From: Pacificispira sp033344895 | GTDB lineage: Bacteria > Pseudomonadota > Alphaproteobacteria > UBA8366 > Aestuariispiraceae | DNA length: 64,000 bases | Direction: 5' to 3' | NCBI GenBank assembly: GCA_965229685.1 | Contig: OZ245920.1 | Location: 3,658,001-3,722,000 of the forward strand | Shown: piece after piece, positions 25,825 through 36,739 of the stretch | How positions within the stretch are numbered: position 1 is the stretch's first letter | Layout: each line of letters starts with the position of its first letter | Notes under the pieces: model-generated | Database searches by the model: none | The model's input: the letters and a program-made list of their open reading frames with translations, nothing else | What the model was told of the DNA's origin: nothing | Translations under genes and position numbers: made by a program

Positions 25825-26955
25825 ATGAGCGTCAGGCCCTATCGCGAGATTCACCGCCGCCAGGCGAAGAAGATCATGGTCGGCGACGTGGCCGTTGGCG
25901 GGGATGCACCCATCACCGTCCAGACCATGACCAATACCCTGACCGCGGATGTCGATGCGACCATCGCCCAGATCCGGCGCTGCGAAGTGGCCGGCGCCGA
26001 TATCGTGCGCGTGTCCTGCCCCGATGAGGCGTCGACGGCGGCATTGGCCAAGATCATTCCGGAAGTCACGGTCCCGATCGTCGCGGACATTCATTTTCAT
26101 TACAAACGCGCCATCGAGGCCGCGCAGGCCGGCGCGGCCTGTCTGCGCATCAACCCGGGCAATATCGGGTCGGCCGCGCGGGTCAAGGAAGTGGTCCAGG
26201 CGGCGAAGGATCATGGCTGCTCCATGCGGATCGGCGTCAATGCCGGGTCGCTGGAGAAACATCTGCTGGAACGCTATGGCGAACCGTGCCCGGAAGCCAT
26301 GGTCGAAAGCGCCCTGGAACATGCGCGCATCCTGGAAGACAACGACTTCACCGAATTCAAGATCAGCGTGAAGGCATCCGACGTCTTCCTGGCCGTCGCC
26401 GCCTATCACGGCCTGGCCGAAGCCTGCGACTACCCGCTGCATCTGGGCATCACCGAAGCGGGCGGCCTGCGATCCGGGACGATCAAGTCCTCCATCGGTA
26501 TGGGCCAGTTGTTGTGGGCCGGGATCGGCGACACGATCCGCGTCAGCCTGTCCGCCGAACCTGAGGAAGAGGTCAAGGTCGGCTTCGACATGCTGAAGGC
26601 GCTGAATCTGCGCCATCGCGGCGTCAACGTCATTTCCTGTCCGTCCTGCGCGCGGCAACAGTTCGACGTGATCGAAACCGTGAAGGTCCTGGAAGAACGC
26701 CTGGCCCATATCACCACGCCGATGACGGTCAGCGTGATCGGCTGTGTCGTCAACGGCCCGGGCGAGGCGCGCGAGACCGATATCGGCTTCACCGGCGGCG
26801 GCAAGGGGACCCATCAGGTCTATATCGCCGGACAGCCGCACCATCGCCTGAAGGACCAGTCCATCGTCGACCATCTGGTCGGACTGGTCGAACAGAAGGC
26901 AGCCGAGATCGAGGCGGAGAAAACCGCCGACAACCCGGCTGCCGCCGCAGAGTAG
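25825..26955 (+). CDS. ispG: 4-hydroxy-3-methylbut-2-enyl diphosphate synthase
   Basis: The 4Fe-4S enzyme that converts MEcPP to HMBPP in the MEP isoprenoid pathway. The product is 376 residues from the ATG at 25825, where the usual family start MSVRPYR lies; an ATG at 25777 is possible but less likely. Substrate-binding motifs DIHFHYKRAIEAA and RINPGNIG are present. The cluster cysteines appear in ISCPSCARQ and GCVVNGPGEA. It follows the rodZ-like gene and precedes hisS by 46 bases. Confidence 0.97.
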   Translation: MSVRPYREIHRRQAKKIMVGDVAVGGDAPITVQTMTNTLTADVDATIAQIRRCEVAGADIVRVSCPDEASTAALAKIIPEVTVPIVADIHFHYKRAIEAAQAGAACLRINPGNIGSAARVKEVVQAAKDHGCSMRIGVNAGSLEKHLLERYGEPCPEAMVESALEHARILEDNDFTEFKISVKASDVFLAVAAYHGLAEACDYPLHLGITEAGGLRSGTIKSSIGMGQLLWAGIGDTIRVSLSAEPEEEVKVGFDMLKALNLRHRGVNVISCPSCARQQFDVIETVKVLEERLAHITTPMTVSVIGCVVNGPGEARETDIGFTGGGKGTHQVYIAGQPHHRLKDQSIVDHLVGLVEQKAAEIEAEKTADNPAAAAE

Positions 26956-27001
26956 CGTCCCGACAATTCGATATTAACACCACGCCGAGGAGCCCCTTCT
27001 C

Positions 27002-28246
27002 ATGGCAGAGCTTCAGCCTGTTCGCGGTACCCACGACCTTCTGCCGGAAGATATGCGCGCCCATCGCCATGTCAGCGACCGGGCCCGTGACGTGGCCGCG
27101 ACCCATGGCTTCGACGAGGTGGCGACCCCGATCTTCGAATTCACCAATGTCTTCGCGCGCACCCTGGGCGATACGTCCGACGTGGTGACGAAGGAGATGT
27201 ACACGTTCGAGGACAAGGGCGGCGATATGCTGACCCTGCGTCCGGAGAACACGGCCGGCGTTTGCCGCGCCTTCATTTCCAACGGTCTCGCTCAGCATGC
27301 GCCGGTCAAGTATTTCTACAGCGGCCCGATGTTCCGCCACGAACGCCCGCAGAAGGGTCGTCTGCGCCAGTTCCACCAGATCGGGGTCGAACTGATCGGC
27401 GCGCCACAGCCGCTGGCCGATGTTGAGGTCATCGCCTGCGGACGTGCGATTCTGGAAGCGCTGGGCATCGCCGAAAACACGGTCCTAGAACTGAACACGC
27501 TGGGCGATGTCGCCAGCCGTCAGGCCTATCGGGCGGCGCTGGTCGAATATTTCTCCGCTCACGTCGACAAGCTGTCCCAGGACTCCAAGGATCGGCTGGA
27601 ACGCAATCCGTTGCGCATTCTTGATTCCAAGGACGATGGCGACCGGAAACTGGTCGCCGACGCACCGGTCTTTTCCGACTATCTGAATCCGGAAAGTGTC
27701 GATTTCTTCGAAACGGTGAAGGAAGGGCTGGATGCGCTGGGCATCGCCTATCGTCTGAACACGCGGTTGGTCCGGGGGCTGGACTATTACTGCCACACTG
27801 CCTTCGAATTCACGACGGAAATGCTGGGCGCCCAGGGGACCGTGATGGCCGGTGGGCGTTACGATGGATTGATCGAACAGCTGGGCGGTCCGTCCACTCC
27901 GGGCGTGGGCTGGGCGGCCGGCATAGAACGGCTGTCCATGCTGGTCGGCAACCAGGCGCCTGCGGCCGACCGTCCGGTGGTATTGGTCCCGATGGGCGAT
28001 GCCGCCGAACGCCAGGCACTGGCCAGCGCGAAAGTGTTGCGCGACGCCGGCATCCGCGCCGAATACGCGTTCTCCGGCAACATGAAGAAGCGCATGAAGC
28101 ACGCCAACAAGGTCAACGCCTGGGCCGCCCTGATCCTGGGCGACGACGAACTGGCCCGCGGCGTGGCTCAGTTGAAGACCCTGGACGACGGCGAGCAGCG
28201 CGAAGTTCCGCTGGGCGACCTCACCACGGCCTGTCGTAGGGGGTGA
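27002..28246 (+). CDS. hisS: histidyl-tRNA synthetase
   Basis: A class II synthetase of 414 residues. Motif 1 lies in THGFDEVATPIFEF, motif 2 in FRHERPQKGRLRQFHQIGVE, the histidine-binding segments LVRGLDYYCHTAFEF and GGRYDGL lie near 258-285, and motif 3 is in GVGWAAGIERL. The C-terminal anticodon domain starts at about 320. ATG 27002 follows GAGGAG. It ends three bases before the TTG of hemA, so the two are coupled. Confidence 0.97.
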   Translation: MAELQPVRGTHDLLPEDMRAHRHVSDRARDVAATHGFDEVATPIFEFTNVFARTLGDTSDVVTKEMYTFEDKGGDMLTLRPENTAGVCRAFISNGLAQHAPVKYFYSGPMFRHERPQKGRLRQFHQIGVELIGAPQPLADVEVIACGRAILEALGIAENTVLELNTLGDVASRQAYRAALVEYFSAHVDKLSQDSKDRLERNPLRILDSKDDGDRKLVADAPVFSDYLNPESVDFFETVKEGLDALGIAYRLNTRLVRGLDYYCHTAFEFTTEMLGAQGTVMAGGRYDGLIEQLGGPSTPGVGWAAGIERLSMLVGNQAPAADRPVVLVPMGDAAERQALASAKVLRDAGIRAEYAFSGNMKKRMKHANKVNAWAALILGDDELARGVAQLKTLDDGEQREVPLGDLTTACRRG

Positions 28247-28249
28247 TGA

Positions 28250-29554
28250 TTGCGGGAGGACGCCGCCCATAGCGCTGCCGCGCCTCCCGATCGACCCTAT
28301 GCGGTCGGTGTCAGCTTCCGCACGGCCGATTCCCGGATTCGCGATCGCCTTTTCATCGAACCGAAGGCCCTGCCCGATCTGTTGGGCCGGGCCCGCGGTT
28401 CCGGGCAATCGGCACTGCTGGCCCTGTCAACCTGTGATCGGGTGGAAATCGTCGGCGCCGCCCCGGACCCGGAAACGGCCTGCCGCGCGGCGGAGGCGAT
28501 CCTGCGCGAGCGGCTGGATGGCACCGCCCCGCCTGGAATCTTTTATCGTCACTACGATATCGATGCGGTCCGACATGTCTTTCGCATTGCCTGCGCGCTG
28601 GACAGCCAGATGGTCGGCGAGTCCCAGATTCTGGGACAGTTCAAGGACTCGGTTCAGGCCGCGTCCGACGCCGGGGTTCTGACCGGCGAACTCGACCGCC
28701 TGTCGCAGTCGGCGCTGGCACTGGCGAAACGGGTGCGCAGCACGACGCGGATCGGCGAAGGCGCGGTATCCGCCGCCGCCGCTGCGGTGAAGGTTGCTCA
28801 AGACCTGCATGGCGACATCCCGCATTGTCGGGCCCTGCTGATCGGCCTGGGAGAGACGGGCTGGCTGATTGCGGAGCAGTTTCAGCGCGCCGGCATCGGT
28901 GTCCTGAACCTGACGGGCCCGTCGCGCCGGACGGAACGGGAGGCCGCGAGACGGCATCTGCCCTTCCGCCCCTTCGACGAACTGGCGGAAGCCCTGTCGG
29001 TGTCGGACATCGTCATCACCGCCGCGGGACAGGGACGTTATCTGGTGGATCGTGCGGATGTTGCCCAGGCGCTGGAGTTGCGGCGGTCCAAGCCGATCCT
29101 GATCGTCGATGCCGGCATACCGTCGGACATCGACCCGGCCGTCGACACTCTTTCCGATGCCTTTCTGTACACCCTGCAGGACATTGAGCGTCTGGCCGAA
29201 AAGGGACAGCTGGACCGCAAGGCCGAAGCCCGTGAAGCGGAAGCCATGGTCGAAGCCGCCTTGTCCGACTGGCGCCGGGCCCAGGCGGAGCGCGAGGGCG
29301 TGCCGGGTGTGGTTGCGCTGCGCGATCACTTCGACCGGCTGCGGGATGAGATCCTGTCCCGCCATCCCAATGCAGGGGCGGAGGAGGCGACGCGCCTGCT
29401 GGTCAATCGCCTGCTGCACGAGCCGAGCGAAAGACTGCGCGTCATCGCCGGCGAGGGCGGCGCGGCGGACCTGCGCGATACGATTACCGTGAACCGCGTT
29501 CTGGAGCGGTTGTTCGATCTGAAAATTCAGGAAGATGACAAGGTACAGAAATGA
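28250..29554 (+). CDS. hemA: glutamyl-tRNA reductase
   Basis: Reduces glutamyl-tRNA to glutamate-1-semialdehyde, the first step of C5 tetrapyrrole synthesis (434 residues). The catalytic Cys is in LSTCDRVEI near residue 61, GESQILGQFKDSV is the conserved segment, and the NADPH domain has LLIGLGETGWLIAEQF. A dimerisation helix forms the C-terminus. No in-frame ATG or GTG lies at the N-terminus; the start is TTG at 28250 with AGGGGGTGATG just upstream. It overlaps prfA by ATGA. Confidence 0.95.
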   Translation: MREDAAHSAAAPPDRPYAVGVSFRTADSRIRDRLFIEPKALPDLLGRARGSGQSALLALSTCDRVEIVGAAPDPETACRAAEAILRERLDGTAPPGIFYRHYDIDAVRHVFRIACALDSQMVGESQILGQFKDSVQAASDAGVLTGELDRLSQSALALAKRVRSTTRIGEGAVSAAAAAVKVAQDLHGDIPHCRALLIGLGETGWLIAEQFQRAGIGVLNLTGPSRRTEREAARRHLPFRPFDELAEALSVSDIVITAAGQGRYLVDRADVAQALELRRSKPILIVDAGIPSDIDPAVDTLSDAFLYTLQDIERLAEKGQLDRKAEAREAEAMVEAALSDWRRAQAEREGVPGVVALRDHFDRLRDEILSRHPNAGAEEATRLLVNRLLHEPSERLRVIAGEGGAADLRDTITVNRVLERLFDLKIQEDDKVQK

Positions 29555-30633
29555 GCTGGACCGACAATATTGACCGGGTCATGCACCGGCATCAGGAACT
29601 GTCCGACCGTATGGCCGGGGGCAACATGGAGGCATCCGAGTTCCAGGCTGTGTCCATGGAGTATGCCGAACTGTCGCCGATCGTGGAAAAGGCACAGGCC
29701 TTCCGCGATGCCCTGGCCGAGCGGGACGACCTGGCCGCGATGATCGAAGATCCGGACAGCGACAAGGAAATGCGGGACCTCGCCCGCGACGAACTGGACA
29801 CGCTGGACGAGAGGCTGCCGGAACTGGAGCAGGAACTGAAACTGCTGCTGCTGCCCAAGGACGAAGCGGACCGGCGCAGTTGCATCGTCGAGATCCGCGC
29901 CGGGACCGGTGGCGACGAGGCGGCTTTGTTCGCCGGCGATCTGTTGCGGATGTATCAACGGTATTGCGGGCTACGCGGCTGGCAGATCGAAGTCCTGGAA
30001 GCATCGGAAACCGAGATCGGCGGGTTCAGCCAGGTCACCGCATCCGTCACCGGTGCCGGCGCCTATGGACGGCTGAAATTCGAGTCCGGCACCCATCGGG
30101 TTCAGCGCGTGCCGGAAACGGAAAGCGGCGGACGCATTCACACCTCTGCCGCGACCGTCGCGGTTCTGCCGGAGGCCGAAGAGGTTGATGTCGAGATCAA
30201 CGAGTCGGACCTGCGCGTTGACACCTACCGCTCCCAGGGGGCGGGCGGGCAGCACGTCAACACGACGGACAGCGCCATCCGCATCACCCATATCCCGACC
30301 AACACCGTCGTGACCTGCCAGGACGAGAAGTCCCAGCACAAGAACCGCGCGAAGGCGATGAAGGTCCTGATGGCGAAGCTCTATGACATGGAGCGTGAAC
30401 GGGTAGACAGCGAACGCGCCGCAGACCGCAAATCCATGGTCGGCACCGGCGACCGGTCGGGCCGCATCCGCACCTACAACTTCCCGCAAGGCCGGGTGAC
30501 GGATCATCGCATCAACCTGACCCTCTACAAGCTGGACCGGATGATGGCGGGGGAAGCCGTCGACGAAATCCTCGACGCGCTGATCCTCGAAGACCAGACC
30601 GCGCAACTGGCAGAGTTGGGAGAGGCCGGGTGA
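29551..30633 (+). CDS. prfA: peptide chain release factor 1
   Basis: Recognises UAA and UAG and triggers peptide release (360 residues). The GGQ loop GAGGQHVNT lies near residue 230. RVPETESGGRIHTSAATV holds the PxT-type codon-recognition element (here PET), separating it from RF2. The start overlaps the end of hemA and its own stop overlaps prmC (GTGA), so the three are translationally coupled; PrmC methylates the GGQ glutamine of this protein. Confidence 0.97.
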   Translation: MSWTDNIDRVMHRHQELSDRMAGGNMEASEFQAVSMEYAELSPIVEKAQAFRDALAERDDLAAMIEDPDSDKEMRDLARDELDTLDERLPELEQELKLLLLPKDEADRRSCIVEIRAGTGGDEAALFAGDLLRMYQRYCGLRGWQIEVLEASETEIGGFSQVTASVTGAGAYGRLKFESGTHRVQRVPETESGGRIHTSAATVAVLPEAEEVDVEINESDLRVDTYRSQGAGGQHVNTTDSAIRITHIPTNTVVTCQDEKSQHKNRAKAMKVLMAKLYDMERERVDSERAADRKSMVGTGDRSGRIRTYNFPQGRVTDHRINLTLYKLDRMMAGEAVDEILDALILEDQTAQLAELGEAG

Positions 30634-31475
30634 CCGAAACGGTCGGGGCCGCCCTGCGGGCCGCCGCGCGACGGCTTGAAGAGTCGGGCATTCCGGGTGC
30701 GGCCTGGGAGGCGCGGCATCTGCTGAGCGACCTGACCGGACTGACACCCACCCAGATGATCACCGATCCGGATCAGCCGCTGGCGCAGGCCGCCGCATAT
30801 CATGACTGGATCACACGCCGTGCAGCCGGCGAGCCGGCAAGCCGTATCACCGGATTTCGCACATTTCGCGATCTGACATTCCGTGTGACCGGGGACACCC
30901 TGGATCCCCGGATCGACAGCGAGGTTCTGGTCGACGCGGTTCTGGACCGGACCGATCAGACGACGACCCGGATCGCCGATCTGGGGACCGGCACGGGATG
31001 CCTGCTGCTCTCTCTTCTTTCGGAGCGTCCGGCCTGGAGCGGGATCGGTGTCGACCTATCCCACGGCGCCGTACAGGTGGCCCGGGAGAACGCGGTGCGG
31101 CTCGGTCTGGCGGATCGGACGCACCTGGTTCGGGGAAACTGGTCGGAGCCCCTGGCGACCGGGTCGCTGGATATCCTGATTTCGAACCCGCCCTATATCG
31201 TCCATGGCGTGCTGCGCGATCTGGACCCGGCCGTGCGCGATCACGATCCGGCCCTGGCGCTCGATGGCGGCGCAGACGGCCTCGACGCCTATCGCGCCAT
31301 CGCCAAGGATGCCGTCCGGGTGCTGAAACCCGGAGCCTTGCTGAGCCTGGAGATCGGCTGGGATCAGGGTGAAACGGTCCCGGCACTCTTCGCCGCTGTC
31401 GGCTTTACATCGATGCGCGTCATCCGCGACTCCGGGGACCGCGACCGGGTCGTGACCGCGCGGGCGCCAGGCTAG
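30630..31475 (+). CDS. prmC: release factor glutamine methyltransferase
   Basis: Methylates the Gln of the GGQ motif in release factors (281 residues). The SAM motif is IADLGTGTGCLLLSLL and the catalytic motif is ISNPPYIVHG. The N-terminal helical domain (AARRLEESGIPGAAWEARHLLSDLTGL) is typical. GTG start at 30630 overlapping prfA. Last gene of the plus-strand run; the DUF4167 gene often found next in alphaproteobacteria is absent. Confidence 0.95.
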   Translation: MTETVGAALRAAARRLEESGIPGAAWEARHLLSDLTGLTPTQMITDPDQPLAQAAAYHDWITRRAAGEPASRITGFRTFRDLTFRVTGDTLDPRIDSEVLVDAVLDRTDQTTTRIADLGTGTGCLLLSLLSERPAWSGIGVDLSHGAVQVARENAVRLGLADRTHLVRGNWSEPLATGSLDILISNPPYIVHGVLRDLDPAVRDHDPALALDGGADGLDAYRAIAKDAVRVLKPGALLSLEIGWDQGETVPALFAAVGFTSMRVIRDSGDRDRVVTARAPG

Positions 31476-31481
31476 ATCCGT

Positions 31482-32003
31482 TCAGTCCCGACTTTCCGGA
31501 ACCGCCATGACGATGATGCCGGTCACGCCGTCCTTGTCCGTTCCGAAGGGCGCGTCGGCGCGGCGCCAGCGCGGCGTCTTGAGGCCATCCCCCGCCAGAT
31601 GCACCTGGCCGACATAGAGCCGGGGGTGAACGATCATTCCCAGGTAATGTTCCAGAAACACTTCGCGGTGGGGCGGCATGTGATCGGAAACCCAGCGCCC
31701 CTGCATGTCCAGATTGGCGGCCTCCGCGACCCGGCTGCCGTAAATCCGGTATTGGAAGTCACTGCCGTCACGACCGAGAACAAGTTTGTGGATATAGCCG
31801 AATTCGACGGCCATCTCATCGATGGGTATGTTGGCCGGCAGCAGCCCGCCGACACCGGCATTGCGCCCATACCATTCCGAAAAGGCACATTGCCTTTTCG
31901 ACCAGTGACGCGGATTTGGTGTTTCCACGATACGGATGCCGTGGCTGACGGCGGCATCCGGCAAGACTTCCCGGACGGTCCCGTCGAGATAGTGACTGAC
32001 CAA
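31482..32003 (-). CDS. PAS-domain protein (PAS_5 type)
   Basis: A 173-residue protein of the single-PAS family (PAS_5) that is numerous in Rhodospirillales. IHKLVLGRDGSDFQYRIYGSRVAEAANLDMQGRWVSD is the core and the C-terminus GVTGIIVMAVPE is the last strand. No output domain is attached. The only in-frame start is TTG at 32003 with AGGGCAGG upstream. It converges on prmC (six bases between stops) and diverges from dnaK. The ligand is unknown. Confidence 0.8.
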   Translation of the reverse strand: MVSHYLDGTVREVLPDAAVSHGIRIVETPNPRHWSKRQCAFSEWYGRNAGVGGLLPANIPIDEMAVEFGYIHKLVLGRDGSDFQYRIYGSRVAEAANLDMQGRWVSDHMPPHREVFLEHYLGMIVHPRLYVGQVHLAGDGLKTPRWRRADAPFGTDKDGVTGIIVMAVPESRD

Positions 32004-32127
32004 CCTGCCCTCTCCACTCCTACATCGATACCGTAGTTACCATTGTTTGAATGCGTTGCAAACGACCCAGAGTGGTCCTGTGGCAAAAAATCCGGGCAAA
32101 TCGGGGCCAAACGGGACAGCGGGGCGG

Positions 32128-32156
32128 TTGCAGGGACAGGGCCATGTGCCTATATA
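32128..32156 (+). promoter_or_regulatory. probable dnaK promoter
   Basis: TTGCAG (32128-32133), 17 bases, TATATA (32151-32156). The -10 region also reads CCTATAT, which fits the alphaproteobacterial heat-shock sigma-32 form, although the -35 (GGTTGCAG) is not a clean CTTGAA. The leader is about 120 bases. No CIRCE repeat is seen. Confidence 0.5.
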
Positions 32157-32283
32157 CGCTGCGGAAACTCCCGCCCGGCCCGACACATGCGGCCCCGGCG
32201 GCCATCCCGACCCGAAAGGGGCATCCGGCATGGCGCTGAATCTCAGGCTTCGCGATGCCCGCTTATGAATGGAGGAAGTGCAT

Positions 32284-34209
<1,926 letters not shown>

Positions 34210-34224
34210 CCGATAAACGAGGAC

Positions 34225-34258
34225 CGGCCCCGCCTTCCCATGAGGAGTGGCGGGGCCG
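34225..34258 (+). other. intercistronic hairpin between dnaK and dnaJ
   Basis: CGGCCCCGCC and GGCGGGGCCG pair perfectly over 10 bp around a 14-base loop, with no T-run, ending 21 bases before dnaJ. It may protect the dnaK 3' end or lower dnaJ expression relative to dnaK, as described for some other dnaKJ operons. Confidence 0.6.
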
Positions 34259-34279
34259 AACCTTCGACGGGAGGGGATT

Positions 34280-35434
34280 ATGTCCAAACGCGACTACTAC
34301 GAAACGCTGGGCCTTCAGAAGGGCGCGTCCGCGGACGAGCTGAAAAAGGCCTACCGCAAGCTGGCCATGCAGTATCACCCGGACCGCAATCCGGGCGATG
34401 CCGAGGCCGAAGCCAAGTTCAAGGAAGTCGGCGAAGCCTATGAAGTCCTGAAGGACGAGCAGAAGCGCGCCGCCTATGACCGGTTCGGTCATGACGCCTT
34501 TGAACAAGGTGGCATGGGTGGCGGCGGGTTCCGCAATGCCGGCGGCGGTGCCGGATTCGGCGGATTCACCGATATCTTCGAAGAGATGTTCGGCGATTTC
34601 ATGGGTGGCGGCGGTGGCCGTGGCCGGGGTGGACAACGTGCGTCCCGCGGCGCGGACCAGCGCTATAACCTGGAAATCGGGCTGGAAGACGCGTTCAACG
34701 GCCGTCAGGTCGAAATCAAGGTACCGACCGCGGTCACCTGCGATTCCTGCGACGGCAGCGGCGCGGAAGACGGCGCGCAACCGGTCAATTGCGGCACCTG
34801 CGGCGGCGACGGCAAGGTCCGCGCCAGCCAGGGCTTCTTCACCATCGAACGGACCTGCCCGTCCTGTCTGGGCCAGGGCCAGGTGATCGACAAGCCCTGC
34901 CGCAAATGCTCCGGATCCGGCCGGATGCACAAGGACAAGACCTTGCAGGTCAACATCCCGAAAGGGGTGGAGGAAGGCACCCGTATCCGTCTTTCCGGCG
35001 AGGGCGAGGCGGGTCTGCGCGGCGCACCGCCGGGCGATCTCTATATCTTCCTGTCGATCCGCCCGCACCGCCTGTTCGAACGCGAGGGCGAGAACCTGTT
35101 CTGCCGCGTGCCGATCTCCATGGCCGACGCGGCCCTGGGCGGCGAGATCGAGGTCCCGACCATCGACGGCGGCCGTGCCAAGGTGAAGGTGCCCGACGGC
35201 ACCCAGACCGGCCAGCGTTTCCGCCTGCGCGGCAAGGGCATGCCCGTCCTGCGCAGCGAATCCCGCGGCGACATGTATATCGAACTGGCCGTCGAAACCC
35301 CGGTCAACCTGACCAAGCGCCAGAAAGAGCTGCTCAAGGAATTCCGAGACGAGGGCAAGGGCAAGAATACCAGCCCCGAAACCGACGGCTTCTTCGCCAA
35401 GGTCAAGGAATTCTGGGATGACCTGACCGAATAG
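34280..35434 (+). CDS. dnaJ: Hsp40 co-chaperone DnaJ
   Basis: A type I J-protein of 384 residues. The J domain carries HPD at 33-35, followed by a Gly/Phe-rich region with GGGG runs (about 75-120). Four zinc-finger repeats are intact: CDSCDGSG, CGTCGGDG, CPSCLGQG and CRKCSGSG. Two C-terminal substrate-binding barrels and a short tail follow. ATG 34280 is preceded by GGGAGGGG. It is in an operon with dnaK. Confidence 0.98.
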   Translation: MSKRDYYETLGLQKGASADELKKAYRKLAMQYHPDRNPGDAEAEAKFKEVGEAYEVLKDEQKRAAYDRFGHDAFEQGGMGGGGFRNAGGGAGFGGFTDIFEEMFGDFMGGGGGRGRGGQRASRGADQRYNLEIGLEDAFNGRQVEIKVPTAVTCDSCDGSGAEDGAQPVNCGTCGGDGKVRASQGFFTIERTCPSCLGQGQVIDKPCRKCSGSGRMHKDKTLQVNIPKGVEEGTRIRLSGEGEAGLRGAPPGDLYIFLSIRPHRLFEREGENLFCRVPISMADAALGGEIEVPTIDGGRAKVKVPDGTQTGQRFRLRGKGMPVLRSESRGDMYIELAVETPVNLTKRQKELLKEFRDEGKGKNTSPETDGFFAKVKEFWDDLTE

Positions 35435-35439
35435 GAAAA

Positions 35440-35468
35440 TCGGGCGGCGCGACTATTCCGCCGCCCGA
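35440..35468 (-). terminator. terminator between convergent dnaJ and PfpI-family gene
   Basis: TCGGGCGGCG and CGCCGCCCGA form a perfect 10-bp stem with a nine-base loop. On the minus strand it is followed by TTTT; the loop contains the stop codon of the PfpI-family gene. It may also stop dnaJ transcripts on the plus strand, but without a T-run there. Confidence 0.6.
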
Positions 35469-36073
35469 ACTCCTGTCGAGACAAAGGGTTCCACCGTCCC
35501 GATCGCGCGGGCGACATACTCGTCTTTCTGGCCGACCGGGGCGACATAGTGGATCGCGCTTTCGGCCTCTTCTCTGGACGCGCCCGCCATCAATACCCAG
35601 GTTGCGAGATACTGCGACGCAAGACAGCCCCCCGCCGTCGCGATATTGCCATCCGCGTGGAATGGCTGATTCAACACATCCACGCCGGCTTCGATCACCC
35701 AGGGTTTGGTCGTCAGATCGGTGCAGGCCGGACGGCCGCCCAGCAAGCCGAGCTTCGCCAGCAACAGCGTCCCCGAACATTGCGCGCCGATCAGTTGCCG
35801 CGCCGGGTCCAGCCTGATCCGGTCCAGAATCGCAGGCGTCTGCGCGACGTCTCGCGTCTTCATGCCGCTGCCGAACAGGACCGCGTCGGCTTCGCCGGCG
35901 AATTCCAGCGGCTTTTCGGCCCGAACCGTCACCCCATTCATGGATGTCACTTCGGCTTCGGGACAGGTGATATGGGCCTTCCAGCCCTTTCCGCGCATCC
36001 GGTTTAGGATGCCGGAGGCGATGAAGGAATCCAGTTCATTGAACCCGTCAAAGGTCAGGATGGCGATCTGCAT
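35453..36073 (-). CDS. DJ-1/PfpI family protein
   Basis: A 206-residue class I glutamine amidotransferase-like protein. MQIAILTFDGFNELDSFIASGIL is the family opening and the nucleophile elbow GAQCSGTLLLAKLGLL holds the reactive Cys near residue 99. A His-bearing segment NQPFHADGNIATAGGCLASQYLATWV follows. Members range from protein deglycase/hydratase-like to isocyanide hydratase-like; the exact activity cannot be read here. Convergent with dnaJ. Confidence 0.86.
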   Translation of the reverse strand: MQIAILTFDGFNELDSFIASGILNRMRGKGWKAHITCPEAEVTSMNGVTVRAEKPLEFAGEADAVLFGSGMKTRDVAQTPAILDRIRLDPARQLIGAQCSGTLLLAKLGLLGGRPACTDLTTKPWVIEAGVDVLNQPFHADGNIATAGGCLASQYLATWVLMAGASREEAESAIHYVAPVGQKDEYVARAIGTVEPFVSTGVRAAE

Positions 36074-36310
36074 GGATACTCCGCTGGCGATTTAGAACGG
36101 CGCGGATACGGAACAATCCAACCAAAGGCGTCCTGTTGCAACGCCTGAATTGTGTGCGGACAACCCAGCCCCAAGCCGATACATCCTGCGCTGCCTGCTC
36201 CAGCCTCCGCAGCGATGATCGGGCAGCATATATGTTGAACTTACCGTGCAGAAACTCGGGGCGAACTCGTTAAGTTTAGCACTTACAATGCCCTAAGTGG
36301 CGCACGCTGC

Positions 36311-36730
36311 TTATTCTGGACGGACCGGAAAGCCGCGCCAGTCATGATAGTAATGCAACACACTTGGCTGGATTTCAGTCCGCCAGTTCCCCGGGTTTTG
36401 CCAGACAATCTTTTTGTCCCGCGCAAACACTTTGCACGGACTCGACGTGCGTTCCTCACAATGTTTCAAAAGTTCTATCGCGTCTGGGTCTGCACATTGG
36501 AACGATGATGCGGACGTGCAGTAGGAGTAGAACCCGCGCGTTCCGTCTTCAGTTATTACAAAATCCAACCCTTGGCGGTGTCGAAAGTAGTATTCGTAGC
36601 TTTTTAGAGCCGAGGACGTCAGCCTAATTGCCCCTGCCCCGGTAAAATTGACCGAACCATCGTCCTTTGATGGAACGCCGCATGCCGCCAGCAACAGAAC
36701 CGCAATATGTATGCAAACGAGTCTCGTCAT
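36311..36730 (-). CDS. small lipoprotein, unknown function
   Basis: A 139-residue product with a lipoprotein signal: MTRLVCIHIAVLLLAAC, lipidated Cys at about 17. The mature part has four further Cys (YCTSASSFQC, KHCEE and SPCKVF), enough for two disulfides. The stretch CEERTSSPCKVFARDKKIVW resembles a C-terminal pattern (C..xxC-x-VYA-x-D..VVW) seen in other secreted Rhodospirillales proteins. It begins nine bases after the AraC-type gene stop, so it is probably coupled to it. Composition is more AT-rich than its neighbours. Confidence 0.68.
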   Translation of the reverse strand: MTRLVCIHIAVLLLAACGVPSKDDGSVNFTGAGAIRLTSSALKSYEYYFRHRQGLDFVITEDGTRGFYSYCTSASSFQCADPDAIELLKHCEERTSSPCKVFARDKKIVWQNPGNWRTEIQPSVLHYYHDWRGFPVRPE

Positions 36731-36739
36731 CTAACCGGC

